DNA of 64,000 nt, taken from the NCBI GenBank assembly GCA_015709615.1, contig CP054179.1, positions 310,001 to 374,000 of the forward strand, read 5' to 3'. Below the pieces are notes generated by a model, which saw only the letters and a list, made by a program, of their open reading frames with translations, was not told the origin of the DNA and searched no databases. This stretch comes from Gammaproteobacteria bacterium (GTDB taxonomy: Bacteria; Pseudomonadota; Gammaproteobacteria; Burkholderiales; Nitrosomonadaceae). The stretch's first letter is position 1. Each line of letters opens with the position of its first letter. The translations under genes and the position numbers were made by a program. Positions 49,815 through 59,262 of the stretch are shown piece after piece.

Positions 49815-51025
49815 TATTCTTTAACAGGCAAAACAAAATTCGCTACAAGCTTGGCTCGCTCGCGTGCTTGGTTCGTATCCGCACCATTCGCCAATGCAAC
49901 GCCCATGCGCCGCCGTTTGAACGATTCCGGCTTGCCGAACAGGCGGATGTCGCTTTGCGGTACTTGCAGCGCCTCGGTCACGCCGGAAAAGGCGATGCCT
50001 TTGGCTTCGAGTTGGCCGTAAATCACCGCGCTGGCACCGGGCGCGAGCAACGAAGTATCGACCGGCAATCCCAGAATCGCGCGCGCGTGCAAATCGAATT
50101 CGCTTTGCTTCTGGCTGCACATCGTCACCATACCGGTGTCGTGCGGCCGCGGGCTGACTTCGCTGAACCAGACATCGTCGCCCTTGACGAACAATTCCAC
50201 GCCAAAAATGCCCAACCCGCCTAAATCATCGGTGATGATCTTGGCGATTTCGCGCGCACGTTGCAGCGCCGCCGGGGACATGGCCTGCGGTTGCCAGCTT
50301 TCGACGTAATCACCGTGTACCTGCACATGTCCAATCGGTTCGCAGAAATGCGTTTTAACATTGCCGTCCCCATCCAGCGCGCGCACGGTCAGTTGCGTGA
50401 TTTCATAATCGAAATGAATCACACCTTCGACGATGACCCGCCCCTGATCGACCCGGCTGCCGCTGGCGGCATAATGCCACGCTGCTTTCACTTCCCCGGT
50501 ATGATCGATACGCGATTGCCCTTTGCCGGACGACGACATCACCGGTTTGACGATACAGGGATAACCGATTTTTTCGTCAATCGCAGACTGCAATTCCGCC
50601 AGGCTGTTGGCAAAGGTATACGGCGACGTCGGCAACCCGAGGGTTTCCGCCGCCAGGCAACGAATACCTTCGCGGTTCATCGTCAATCGAGCGGCTCGCG
50701 CGGTCGGAATCACGGTGGCAATACCGGCTTGCTCGATTTCGACCAGCATGTCGGTAGCGATCGCTTCGATTTCCGGCACGATGATATCGGGCTTTTCCTG
50801 TTCGACCAATGCTCGCAAAACCTGACCATCCGCCATGTTGATGACATGCGCGCGATGCGCGACTTGATGCCCCGGCGCGTTGGCGTAGCGGTCGACCGCG
50901 ATGGTTTCAACGCCAAGGCGCTGCAATGCGATGATGACTTCCTTGCCGAGTTCGCCGCTGCCGAGCAGCATGACTTTGGTCGCCGAGGAACTCAGCGGTG
51001 TGCCGATGATTGATGGTGTTTTCAT
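49814..51025 (-). CDS. purT: Formate-dependent phosphoribosylglycinamide formyltransferase 2
   Basis: 403 residues. KVMLLGSGELGKEVIIALQR, VPEIEAIATDMLVEIEQAGI, PCIVKPVMSSSGKGQSRIDH, GVELFVKGDDVWFSEVSPRP and HDTGMVTMCSQKQSEFDLHA are the ATP-grasp PurT motifs. It formylates GAR with formate and ATP in purine synthesis. The stop codon lies at the IS junction: the original TAA would have become TAG on insertion, with the protein unchanged. Confidence 0.97.
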   Translation of the reverse strand: MKTPSIIGTPLSSSATKVMLLGSGELGKEVIIALQRLGVETIAVDRYANAPGHQVAHRAHVINMADGQVLRALVEQEKPDIIVPEIEAIATDMLVEIEQAGIATVIPTARAARLTMNREGIRCLAAETLGLPTSPYTFANSLAELQSAIDEKIGYPCIVKPVMSSSGKGQSRIDHTGEVKAAWHYAASGSRVDQGRVIVEGVIHFDYEITQLTVRALDGDGNVKTHFCEPIGHVQVHGDYVESWQPQAMSPAALQRAREIAKIITDDLGGLGIFGVELFVKGDDVWFSEVSPRPHDTGMVTMCSQKQSEFDLHARAILGLPVDTSLLAPGASAVIYGQLEAKGIAFSGVTEALQVPQSDIRLFGKPESFKRRRMGVALANGADTNQARERAKLVANFVLPVKE

Positions 51026-52143
51026 AGTGATGGCTCCTGATTAGCGGTTCTTTTTTGATCCTGCTGCTGCAAGGCCCATTGCACATGCTCGCGCACCATG
51101 TCCGACGGGTCGTCCGCACGCGCTTGCAAGGCTTGCACGATTTCGTCCGAATATGGTGCATTGCCCAAACCGACCGCGATGTTGCGTAACCATTGCTGAT
51201 AACCGATGCGGCGAATTGCGCTGCCGGCCAGTTTGGTCTCGAATGTAGCCTGATCCCAGCCGAACAATTCGACGAGCGAAACATCGTCCAGACCGTTGCG
51301 CACGTGAAAGTCGTTCTCTTGGGTAATTTGGGCGTACTTATTCCACGGACAGACCAGCTGACAATCGTCGCAGCCGTAAATGCGGTTGCCGATCAGCGGC
51401 CGCATTGGCTCGGGAATGCTGTCTTTGAGTTCGATGGTCAGATAGGAAATGCAACGGCGGGCATCGACTTGGTAAGGCCCGATGATTGCTTGTGTCGGAC
51501 AAATGTCGATGCAGCGGGTGCAGCTGCCGCAGTAATTGCCGGTTTCTTCGTCCACCGGTAGCGGCAGATCGACGTACATTTCGCCGAGGAAAAACATCGA
51601 ACCAGCTTGGCGGTTCAGCAATAATGTATGCTTGCCGCGCCACCCCAGCCCGGATTTCTGCGCCCAGGCCACTTCCATGACCGGCGCGCTGTCGGAAAAT
51701 ACGCGGTAATTGAACGGACCGACCGCTTCGGTGATTTTGTCGGCGAGCTTTTGCAGCCGCGCGCGGATCACCTTGTGGTAATCACGCCCCAGCGCGTAAC
51801 GAGAAATAAACGCCTGTTCGCCGGAATGAATGACTTCCCAGCTATTTTTTACGGCCGGCGGCGCGTAGTTCATACACACGGAAATGACCCGCTGCGTGCC
51901 GGGTTCCAATTCAGCTGGCCGGGTGCGCTTGGTGCCGTGTTTCGCCATATAATCCATCGTGCCGTGGTATTCTTGTGCCAGCCATTGGAACAGACCGGAT
52001 TCGACCGCGGACATATCCGCCTGCGCATCGGCAATACGAACTTCATGGAAGCCCAATTCCTTGCCCCATGTCTTGATCGTTGTTGCTAAAACCGCAAAAT
52101 CGGAAATATTTTTTGGTGAGGTATTTTCTTGCATAACATGCAT
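51022..52143 (-). CDS. queG: Epoxyqueuosine reductase
   Basis: 373 residues. Last step of queuosine tRNA modification: reduces epoxyqueuosine using cobalamin and two [4Fe-4S] clusters. N-terminal AKHGTKRTRPAELEPGTQRV; clusters in CGSCTRCIDICPTQAI and CDDCQLVCPWNKYA; late HEAT-like region. ATGs at 52143 and 52134 are both possible. It overlaps purT by 4 bases and its start faces tsaE divergently with overlapping 5' ends. Confidence 0.96.
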   Translation of the reverse strand: MHVMQENTSPKNISDFAVLATTIKTWGKELGFHEVRIADAQADMSAVESGLFQWLAQEYHGTMDYMAKHGTKRTRPAELEPGTQRVISVCMNYAPPAVKNSWEVIHSGEQAFISRYALGRDYHKVIRARLQKLADKITEAVGPFNYRVFSDSAPVMEVAWAQKSGLGWRGKHTLLLNRQAGSMFFLGEMYVDLPLPVDEETGNYCGSCTRCIDICPTQAIIGPYQVDARRCISYLTIELKDSIPEPMRPLIGNRIYGCDDCQLVCPWNKYAQITQENDFHVRNGLDDVSLVELFGWDQATFETKLAGSAIRRIGYQQWLRNIAVGLGNAPYSDEIVQALQARADDPSDMVREHVQWALQQQDQKRTANQEPSL

Positions 52144-52632
52144 TCGACAGCGGCTGAATCAGCGCGCAATTTTTCCTGTTATCTTGCCGACGATTCAGTA
52201 ACCCTGAAATTCGGTGAAAAATTATCTACTTATTTACATGCCGGTTTAACCATTCACTTGATCGGCAATCTCGGTGCCGGCAAAACCACAGTGACGCGCG
52301 GTATTCTACACGGGCTCGGATACACACATGCCGTCAAAAGTCCGACCTACAATTTAGTTGAAATCTACAAAATCTCTGGGGTATACTTCTATCACTTTGA
52401 TTTTTATCGATTCAATGATTATCTTGAATGGGAAGAAGCCGGTTTTCGCGAGTATTTTAATTCAGATTCCATCTGCGTGGTGGAGTGGCCCGAAAAAGCA
52501 GGCGATTTATTACCCGAACCTGATCTGCGACTTGTGCTCAGCATTCTCGATAACGGCCGTAAAATCGAACTTCAGGCTTGCACAGAGGCGGGAAAACAAT
52601 GCTTGAAACAGTGGGGCAATCAAAAAGAGTAA
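52138..52632 (+). CDS. tsaE: tRNA threonylcarbamoyladenosine biosynthesis ATPase
   Basis: 164 residues from ATG 52138. Walker A IHLIGNLGAGKTTVTRGILH, SPTYNLVEIYKISGVYFYHF, DFYRFNDYLEWEEAGFREYF and VVEWPEKAGDLLP are TsaE hallmarks. It is part of the TsaBDE complex that makes t6A37. The start region overlaps queG on the other strand, so their promoters sit inside each other's 5' ends. The last 34 bases overlap amiC. Confidence 0.95.
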   Translation: MHSTAAESARNFSCYLADDSVTLKFGEKLSTYLHAGLTIHLIGNLGAGKTTVTRGILHGLGYTHAVKSPTYNLVEIYKISGVYFYHFDFYRFNDYLEWEEAGFREYFNSDSICVVEWPEKAGDLLPEPDLRLVLSILDNGRKIELQACTEAGKQCLKQWGNQKE

Positions 52633-54071
52633 CTACGTATCCCAATGACGACAGCGCTACCGTTGCCGGCAATTTCTTGCTGTCGTGCCTCATCCTGATT
52701 TTTTTCTGTTGCATCGGTGTAAATCAAACCGCATTGGCAGCCGGCATCACGGTGAAATCGGTGCGCATCGGGTTAACGCCGGATTTTACGCGCATCACAC
52801 TGGAATCCAATCAGCCGCTCGAATATGAATTAAGCATGCTGGAAAACCCGCACCGGGTAGTCGTCGATTTAAACAATACGCAGATCTCGCAGGCGCTTGC
52901 GACATTGCCGCAAAAGGTCGACGCCATTGATCCTTTTGTGCAGAAAATCCGCGTCGGCCAATATAAACCGCATGTCATCCGGTTGGTGTTCGATCTGAAA
53001 GCCAATGTCGTGCCGCGCACATCGGTTATCGAACCCAAGGAGAACTTTGCCCATCGCTTGATTCTGGATATTTATCATCCGAACAAAGCCGGCAAAGTGG
53101 AATCCAGCGCTCGTGCCGGTGCAGCGGTGAATACGGATTTTGAAGCGGATGTTCTGGATGAATTGGTTGCCACATTGGTACAAGGTGGTGCCAAGCAAAA
53201 AACAGAACCAGCAAAACTCATTTGGCCGCATGCGCCCAAACCGCAATTGAATTCAGCGAGCCAAGCCAAGCAAATCAACAATACTTCCGTATCTTCCGCA
53301 GCACCTAGCCGGAAACCCGGCAAAGCGCCGCAAAAAAGTCTGGCTCCCCGGATTCTCGTGATCGCGATCGATCCCGGCCATGGCGGCAAAGACCCCGGTG
53401 CGGTGGGAAATCAAGGCACCCATGAAAAAGATGTCACTTTGGCAATTGCCAAGAAACTGAAGGAGCGCATCGACAAGGAACCGAACATGCGCGCAGTTCT
53501 GACGCGCGACGGCGATTATTATATTTCCTTGCCGCAACGCCGCATTAACGCGCGCCGCGCCAATGCCGACTTGTTCGTGTCGATCCATGCGGATGCCAAC
53601 CCCAGAGCGCACGCCCACGGCTCTTCGGTCTTTACGTTATCCGAGCACGGCGCGACTTCGACCACCGCGAGCTGGCTTGCCAACAAGGAAAATAGCGTCG
53701 ATAACGATTTGATGGGCGGCATCGATATCACATCGAAATCGAAAGACATTAAGGAACTGCTGCTGGATCTGTCCCTGAATGCCACCATCAATGACAGCGT
53801 CAAGCTCGCGGAATACGTTCTAAAGCAGCTCGGCGGTATTAATCATTTGCATAAAAGAAATGTCGAACAAGCCGGTTTCGCTGTGCTGAAATCACCCGAC
53901 ATTCCTTCCATCCTGGTGGAAACCGCTTTTCTCAGCAATCCCAGAGAAGAAGAAAAACTGCGCAGTAAAGGCTACCAAGACAAAATGGCGGATGCGATGT
54001 ACTTAGGCATCAAAAAATACTTCGCCGACAATCCGGCGCTGGCGCGTTCGGCAGTGGCTCAAGCCGAATAA
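52599..54071 (+). CDS. amiC: N-acetylmuramoyl-L-alanine amidase, AmiC type (AMIN + Amidase_3)
   Basis: 490 residues from ATG 52599 (GGCGGGA site). Signal or anchor near 22-48 (FLLSCLILIFFCCIGVN), AMIN domain (about 50-150, VKSVRIGLTPDFTRITLESN), a Lys/Ala/Pro linker, then Amidase_3 from about 255: IAIDPGHGGKDPGAVGNQG, Glu in HEKDVTLAIA, VSIHADANPRAH and ILVETAFLSNPREEEKLRSK. It splits septal peptidoglycan during cell separation. Overlaps tsaE. Confidence 0.95.
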   Translation: MLETVGQSKRVTTYPNDDSATVAGNFLLSCLILIFFCCIGVNQTALAAGITVKSVRIGLTPDFTRITLESNQPLEYELSMLENPHRVVVDLNNTQISQALATLPQKVDAIDPFVQKIRVGQYKPHVIRLVFDLKANVVPRTSVIEPKENFAHRLILDIYHPNKAGKVESSARAGAAVNTDFEADVLDELVATLVQGGAKQKTEPAKLIWPHAPKPQLNSASQAKQINNTSVSSAAPSRKPGKAPQKSLAPRILVIAIDPGHGGKDPGAVGNQGTHEKDVTLAIAKKLKERIDKEPNMRAVLTRDGDYYISLPQRRINARRANADLFVSIHADANPRAHAHGSSVFTLSEHGATSTTASWLANKENSVDNDLMGGIDITSKSKDIKELLLDLSLNATINDSVKLAEYVLKQLGGINHLHKRNVEQAGFAVLKSPDIPSILVETAFLSNPREEEKLRSKGYQDKMADAMYLGIKKYFADNPALARSAVAQAE

Positions 54072-54261
54072 ACCGGCCAGTTAGCGATTTTCTTCCAGCG
54101 TTTTCATTAATCCGCCCAACTGCTGTGCTATAACGCGTTACAATAAGCCCATACAAATCCGTCAATGCTGAGTACTCTGAACGTAGGGTGCTCGAATTAT
54201 GGAACAGTAAACATAATCCCGATTGCTTAAAGGTTAGTTATACCGGCACCTTGGCATCCCT

Positions 54262-55425
54262 ATGAATGAACCCAAGCCAGAATTGATGCACACTGATCAC
54301 TCTCATCACGCAATGCGGCAGTGGTATCAGCTTTACTCTCAAGAAGGCTGCGCATCGATTGTTTTAACCGGCAGCTATACCCTGACGGCTTTAAAGCCGG
54401 TCTTGAAACCATTGACCGATGAGCTCAGCAAGCAGGCGAAAAATCCGGATTTATACTGGGATCTGACCGGCATCGGACAAATGGATACGGCCGGTACCGC
54501 CATGCTGTGGCGCATATGGCAAGCGCGGCGGCCTCGGCACCTGCAATTGCGCCCCGAGCACGAAAGAATGTTTGCGCGCTTGGAACGTTTACCCATTGTA
54601 AAAGCGGAAGTCGAACAGCGCGATTTACTGTGGCCCCTGACGGCACTGGGAAGATTAGCGCTGCTCCTGTGGCAGCATGCCGTGGGATTGGTCATGTTGA
54701 TCGGCCGCTTGCTGCTGGATTTGATTTACTTATCGCGTAACCCCGTTTATATTCCCTGGCGCGAAATTTCCGCGAATTTGTACCGCACCGGTGCGCAAGC
54801 GCTCGGCATTACTGCGCTGGTAGGATTTCTAATCGGAATCGTTTTAAGTTATCTGTCATCGAAACAGTTACAGTTGTTCGGCGCCGATATTTTTATTATC
54901 AACATCCTGGGAATCAGCATCATCCGCGAATTGGGCCCCATGCTGGCATCGATTCTGGTCGCCGGCCGCTCCGGCTCATCCATGACGGCGCAACTCGGTG
55001 TCATGCGCGTAACTCAGGAACTGGATGCTTTGACGGTCATGGGCATTTCGCATAGTCAGCGCCTGATATTACCAAAAGTGCTGGGGCTCGGTATCGCCAT
55101 GCCATTGCTGGTCATGTGGACCAGTGCCATCGCATTGCTGGGCGGAATGGTCGCAGCCGAATGGCAGCTTGGCTTGAACCATCAATACTTTTTAACCGCA
55201 TTGCCCGATGCGGTGCCCATCGCCAACCTGTGGCTCGGACTCGGCAAAGGGATTGTGTGCGGCATGGTGATCGCGCTGATCGCTTGTCATTTTGGTTTAA
55301 GAATCAAACCCAATACGGAGAGTCTTGGTGAAGGCACCACATCTTCGGTGGTCACGGCGATCACCATGGTCATTATCATCGATGCGATTTTTGCTGTACT
55401 ATTTTCCGATGTAGGGCTCACCTGA
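54262..55425 (+). CDS. mlaE: MlaE-type ABC transporter permease with N-terminal STAS-like domain
   Basis: 387 residues. N-terminal ~120 residues form a STAS/MlaB-like domain (LTGSYTLTALKPVLKPLTDE, DLTGIGQMDTAGTAMLWRIW). The permease follows with 5-6 helices and NILGISIIRELGPMLASILV, AGRSGSSMTAQLGVMRVTQE and LDALTVMGISHSQRLILPKV. It moves phospholipids between membranes together with the next three genes. The fused STAS part replaces a separate MlaB. Confidence 0.93.
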   Translation: MNEPKPELMHTDHSHHAMRQWYQLYSQEGCASIVLTGSYTLTALKPVLKPLTDELSKQAKNPDLYWDLTGIGQMDTAGTAMLWRIWQARRPRHLQLRPEHERMFARLERLPIVKAEVEQRDLLWPLTALGRLALLLWQHAVGLVMLIGRLLLDLIYLSRNPVYIPWREISANLYRTGAQALGITALVGFLIGIVLSYLSSKQLQLFGADIFIINILGISIIRELGPMLASILVAGRSGSSMTAQLGVMRVTQELDALTVMGISHSQRLILPKVLGLGIAMPLLVMWTSAIALLGGMVAAEWQLGLNHQYFLTALPDAVPIANLWLGLGKGIVCGMVIALIACHFGLRIKPNTESLGEGTTSSVVTAITMVIIIDAIFAVLFSDVGLT

Positions 55426-55427
55426 TC

Positions 55428-56237
55428 ATGAGCAATCCGGAATGTATTATCGAGATCGAATCGCTGTACACACGATTCGGCAATCACACCGTCCATCGCG
55501 ATATCAATTTATGTGTGTATCGCGGTGAGATTTTAACTCTGATCGGCGGATCGGGTAGCGGAAAAACGACACTGCTGCGTCAAATGCTCGGATTGGAGGA
55601 GCCGGCGCAAGGCAGCGTCAGAATTTTTGGCAGTGACCGCACTGATTCCAGTTTCGATCAGCAAAAAAAATGTGTCCGTGGCCGTTCGGGCGTGCTTTTT
55701 CAACAAGGCGCCTTATTTAGCGCATTGTCGGTATTCGATAATGTAGCATTGCCTTTGCGCGAATTGCATACCTTAAGCGAAGCGATGATTCGTGAACTCG
55801 TTATGATCAAACTCGATATGGTAGCCATCGGGCCGGAACACGCGAACAAAATGCCCGCCGCTTTATCCGGCGGCATGATCAAGCGCGTGGCGCTGGCGCG
55901 CGCGCTGGCATTGGATCCCGAAGTGCTGTTTCTGGATGAGCCCACTGCCGGATTGGATCCCGAACTGAGCGAAGGTTTCGTGGAACTGGTGCTGGCATTG
56001 CGCAACGAAATGGATCTGACCATTGTCATGGTCACGCACGATCTGGATACACTCGTGGCACTATCGGACCGGATTGCCGTGCTGGCCGATCAGCAGATTG
56101 TAGTCATCGGCACCTTGGATGAAATTTACCGCTATCCGCATCCTTTCATTACCAGTTTCTTTAAAAGCATACGACACAAAATTGAGCAAAAAAACAACTC
56201 GGAGCCAACATGGAAAACCGCGCCCATGCTCTCGTAG
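55428..56237 (+). CDS. mlaF: MlaF-type ABC transporter ATPase
   Basis: 269 residues. Walker A TLIGGSGSGKTTLLRQMLGL, ABC signature LSGGMIKRVALARALALDP, Walker B VLFLDEPTAGLDPELSEGF, and the H-loop MVTHDLDTLVALSDR. It powers the MlaE permease. Two bases separate it from the permease gene, and it overlaps the MCE gene by 28 bases. Confidence 0.95.
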   Translation: MSNPECIIEIESLYTRFGNHTVHRDINLCVYRGEILTLIGGSGSGKTTLLRQMLGLEEPAQGSVRIFGSDRTDSSFDQQKKCVRGRSGVLFQQGALFSALSVFDNVALPLRELHTLSEAMIRELVMIKLDMVAIGPEHANKMPAALSGGMIKRVALARALALDPEVLFLDEPTAGLDPELSEGFVELVLALRNEMDLTIVMVTHDLDTLVALSDRIAVLADQQIVVIGTLDEIYRYPHPFITSFFKSIRHKIEQKNNSEPTWKTAPMLS

Positions 56238-57109
56238 CAGGTATCTTTGTCATTTTTCTCAGCATCACGGTCGCTTTGGTCGCGACATGGTTTAGCGGCA
56301 GCAATATCCAGCGCACCCTGTACCTCGTCGTAACCAAGGAATCCGTCAGCGGACTCAACCCGCAATCGGCGGTCCATTATCGCGGTGTTAATATCGGCAA
56401 GGTTGAAGATATCGAATTCGACCCCGACAATCCGCAACAAATTCTCATATATATCGCAGTAAACGAGAATGTGATACTGAGAAACAGTGTTTACGCGCAA
56501 TTAGGCTATCAAGGCGTTACCGGACTGGCATACATACAGCTGAACGACGACGGCATCGGTACTGAAGAACTGACAAGCGATGCGCGCATTCCGATGCGCC
56601 GCTCGTTACTCGATGAAGTCGCCGGGTCGGGACAGGATTTGCTCAGCAACGTCAATCAACTGGTCATAAAAATGCATCACTTACTGAATGATGAGAACCA
56701 AACCCAAGTTTCTCAGATTCTACATAATATTCAGAAGGCTACACGCAATTTTGATGGCATCGTCAATCATCTGCAACCGGTAATGGAGTCCTTTACCGGC
56801 CTGACCACCGAGTCCGCCACTTTGGTGAAGCGCCTGGATCATCTTTTAAGTGAGATCAACATTAGCGTGGGCAAAATTAATCAGAAAGACGGTATTTTCG
56901 ACAGCCTGTCGCAAAGCACGCAAGAACTGGCGGCGACAATCCCGGAGTTGCGCAAGGTCAGCGACGGCATCGTACGCAATTCGAATAATCTCGATAAAGT
57001 GCTGCATCAATTGGAAGAAAACCCGCAAAGCGTCTTATTTGGCCGTTCTCCCGCCTTACCCGGGCCTGGAGAAGCGGGTTTTGCTCCACCTGACGGGAGA
57101 ATCCAATGA
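56210..57109 (+). CDS. mlaD: MlaD/MCE-family substrate-binding protein
   Basis: 299 residues. N-terminal membrane anchor (ALVAGIFVIFLSITVALVAT), MCE domain (about 40-120, SVSGLNPQSAVHYRGVNIGK, YAQLGYQGVTGLAYIQLNDD), then long helical segments (about 150-280). The hydrophobic MCE ring hands lipids to or from the permease. Overlaps mlaF and the following lipoprotein gene by 4 bases. Confidence 0.93.
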   Translation: MENRAHALVAGIFVIFLSITVALVATWFSGSNIQRTLYLVVTKESVSGLNPQSAVHYRGVNIGKVEDIEFDPDNPQQILIYIAVNENVILRNSVYAQLGYQGVTGLAYIQLNDDGIGTEELTSDARIPMRRSLLDEVAGSGQDLLSNVNQLVIKMHHLLNDENQTQVSQILHNIQKATRNFDGIVNHLQPVMESFTGLTTESATLVKRLDHLLSEINISVGKINQKDGIFDSLSQSTQELAATIPELRKVSDGIVRNSNNLDKVLHQLEENPQSVLFGRSPALPGPGEAGFAPPDGRIQ

Positions 57110-57735
57110 CAAAAATATCCTTATCGTTGCTGATCATCTGCCTGCTTGCGGGTTGCGCTTTTTTGCATAAATCACCGCCGCCGGCCGTTTATGACTTGGG
57201 AATGCAATCAGCAGCTCATGCCCAGCAATCATCGCAGCAAACTCAATTGCGGGGAAAAAGCTTGTTAGTGGCCGAAACAGCCGCGCCCACATGGCTCGAT
57301 AATACGACCATTCATTACCGTCTGCTCTATCACAATCCCGCGCAATCGTATGGTTATGCCAATAGCCGCTGGATCGCCGCGCCCGCCGCCTTATTGACCC
57401 AGCAGTTGCGCAACCGGATCGCCGCCACGACGCAGGAGCGGGTCATCAAAGACAACAGCATGGCGGCTGCCGATCATGTGCTGCATACGGAATTGCAAGA
57501 ATTCTCGCAATTGTTTGATACCGCTTCGGACAGCCATATCGTGATCGGCCTGCGCGCCAGCCTGGTTGAACGCAATTCACGCAAGGTACTGGCGCAAAAA
57601 GACTTCAGTATCACGAAAAAAACACCCACAGCGGACGCGGCAGGCGCTGTTTCCGCTTTGAGCGCGGCAAACAACCAGTTATTGGATGAATTGGTCGATT
57701 GGCTATCGGCAGCATTACTTCCTAACCAACCTTAA
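57106..57735 (+). CDS. ABC-type transport auxiliary lipoprotein
   Basis: 209 residues, PF03886-type. Lipobox CLLAGC at about residues 12-17, DNTTIHYRLLYHNPAQSYGY, NSRWIAAPAALLTQQLRNRI, and LHTELQEFSQLFDTASDSHI. It completes the four-gene MCE lipid transport operon as the outer-membrane component (PqiC/LetB-type accessory). ATGA overlap with the MCE gene. Confidence 0.88.
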   Translation: MTKISLSLLIICLLAGCAFLHKSPPPAVYDLGMQSAAHAQQSSQQTQLRGKSLLVAETAAPTWLDNTTIHYRLLYHNPAQSYGYANSRWIAAPAALLTQQLRNRIAATTQERVIKDNSMAAADHVLHTELQEFSQLFDTASDSHIVIGLRASLVERNSRKVLAQKDFSITKKTPTADAAGAVSALSAANNQLLDELVDWLSAALLPNQP

Positions 57736-57820
57736 CTTCACAGCCAAATTAATTTCAAGTTTGATTGATTCGGCATGCGCTTATGTTAGTATCCGGTCAT
57801 TATTGTTCCAGGGGGTTCTC

Positions 57821-57946
57821 ATGCGTTTATTTCTAATCGGATTGCTCTCGGCATACCTGTTGAGTGCTTGCGGCCTTAAAGGCCCGCTTTATCTTCCCAA
57901 GGTCGAGGAAGCCTCGGCATCATCCAAAGAAGCTCAGAAAAAATGA
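57821..57946 (+). CDS. lptM: LPS translocon maturation chaperone LptM (YifL-like lipoprotein)
   Basis: 41 residues from ATG 57821 (GGGGG site). RLFLIGLLSAYLLSACGLKG then PLYLPK is the LptM signature: lipobox Cys followed by GLKGPLY. It helps LptD fold correctly. Standard position just before lysA; its stop overlaps the lysA ATG. Confidence 0.93.
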   Translation: MRLFLIGLLSAYLLSACGLKGPLYLPKVEEASASSKEAQKK

Positions 57947-59199
57947 GTGGTTTTCCCGAATTTGATTACCGCAACGGCGAGCTCTTTGTTGAATCGGTAT
58001 CTCTGAAACAAATTGCCCATGAATTCGGCACACCCTGTTATGTCTACTCCCGGGCCGCTCTGACTCAGGCTTATCTAGCGTTTGACTCCGCTTTTGCCAA
58101 GCGGGATCACCTGATCTGCTATGCAGTAAAAGCCAATTCGAATATCGCCATACTCAATCTGTTCGCACGGCTTGGCAGCGGCTTCGATATCGTATCGGGC
58201 GGTGAATTGCAGCGCGTCATCAAAGCAGGCGGCAATCCGGGCAAAATTGTTTTTTCCGGTGTCGGCAAAAATGCCGGGGAAATGCGATTGGCGCTGAATG
58301 CCAATATTCTGTGTTTCAATGTCGAATCCGAAGCCGAGTTAATCATGCTCAATCAAATTGCCAAAGACATGGGCAAGATTGCGCCGGTCAGCCTGCGCGT
58401 CAACCCGGATGTAGACGCCAAAACGCATCCTTATATCTCCACCGGTCTGAAGGAAAATAAATTCGGCGTCCCGGCCAAAGAGGCTGAACGGATCTATCAA
58501 TCGGCGCATTTATTCCCGCACATCCGCTTTACCGGATTGGATTGTCACATCGGTTCCCAGCTGACCGAGCTCGAACCTTTCTTGCAAGCCAGCAGCAAAA
58601 TGCTCAAGCTGCTCGAAACCTTGCAATCACAAGACTTGCGGATTGAGCACTTGGATTTGGGCGGCGGACTCGGCATCCGTTACACTGATGAAGCGCCGCC
58701 GAGCATCAAGGATTACGTTTCCGCACTGTGCACCAGCACACAGCACATCAATCAGCGCCTGCTAATCGAACCGGGCCGCTCGCTGGTGGGAAATTCCGGC
58801 ATTCTGCTGACGCGGATTGAGTATCTTAAACACACTCCGGCGCGTAACTTCGCGATTGTCGATGCCGCGATGAACGATCTGATGCGCCCGGCCTTGTACG
58901 ATGCGTATCACGACATTCTCCCGGTGCATAAAAATGGCGGTGAAATCAAAAGCTATCAGGTTGTCGGTCCTGTGTGCGAAACCGGTGATTTTCTCGGCCA
59001 CGACCGTAAACTCAGCTTGAATGACGGCGATTTGCTCGCTGTCATGTCGGCCGGTGCTTATGGCATGAGCATGAGTTCGAATTACAACACCCGGCCGCGC
59101 GCTGCGGAAATCATGGTCGACCGCGATACCGTCCACGTCATCCGGCAACGTGAGACAATCGATGAGCTGATTGCAACCGAACAAATTCTGCCGCAATAA
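57943..59199 (+). CDS. lysA: Diaminopimelate decarboxylase
   Basis: 418 residues. PLP-lysine in LICYAVKANSNIAILNLFAR, GSGFDIVSGGELQRVIKAGG, FTGLDCHIGSQLTELEPFLQ, LDLGGGLGIRYTDEAPPSIK, EPGRSLVGNSGILLTRIEYL, and the active Cys in VGPVCETGDFLGHDRKL. It is the last step of lysine synthesis. Normal length with all motifs. Confidence 0.97.
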   Translation: MSGFPEFDYRNGELFVESVSLKQIAHEFGTPCYVYSRAALTQAYLAFDSAFAKRDHLICYAVKANSNIAILNLFARLGSGFDIVSGGELQRVIKAGGNPGKIVFSGVGKNAGEMRLALNANILCFNVESEAELIMLNQIAKDMGKIAPVSLRVNPDVDAKTHPYISTGLKENKFGVPAKEAERIYQSAHLFPHIRFTGLDCHIGSQLTELEPFLQASSKMLKLLETLQSQDLRIEHLDLGGGLGIRYTDEAPPSIKDYVSALCTSTQHINQRLLIEPGRSLVGNSGILLTRIEYLKHTPARNFAIVDAAMNDLMRPALYDAYHDILPVHKNGGEIKSYQVVGPVCETGDFLGHDRKLSLNDGDLLAVMSAGAYGMSMSSNYNTRPRAAEIMVDRDTVHVIRQRETIDELIATEQILPQ

Positions 59200-59262
59200 A
59201 TCGCCATTTGGAGATGTGTTTAATTGTAGTAACATGCCGTATCGCTTTATAAAAAACCCGTA

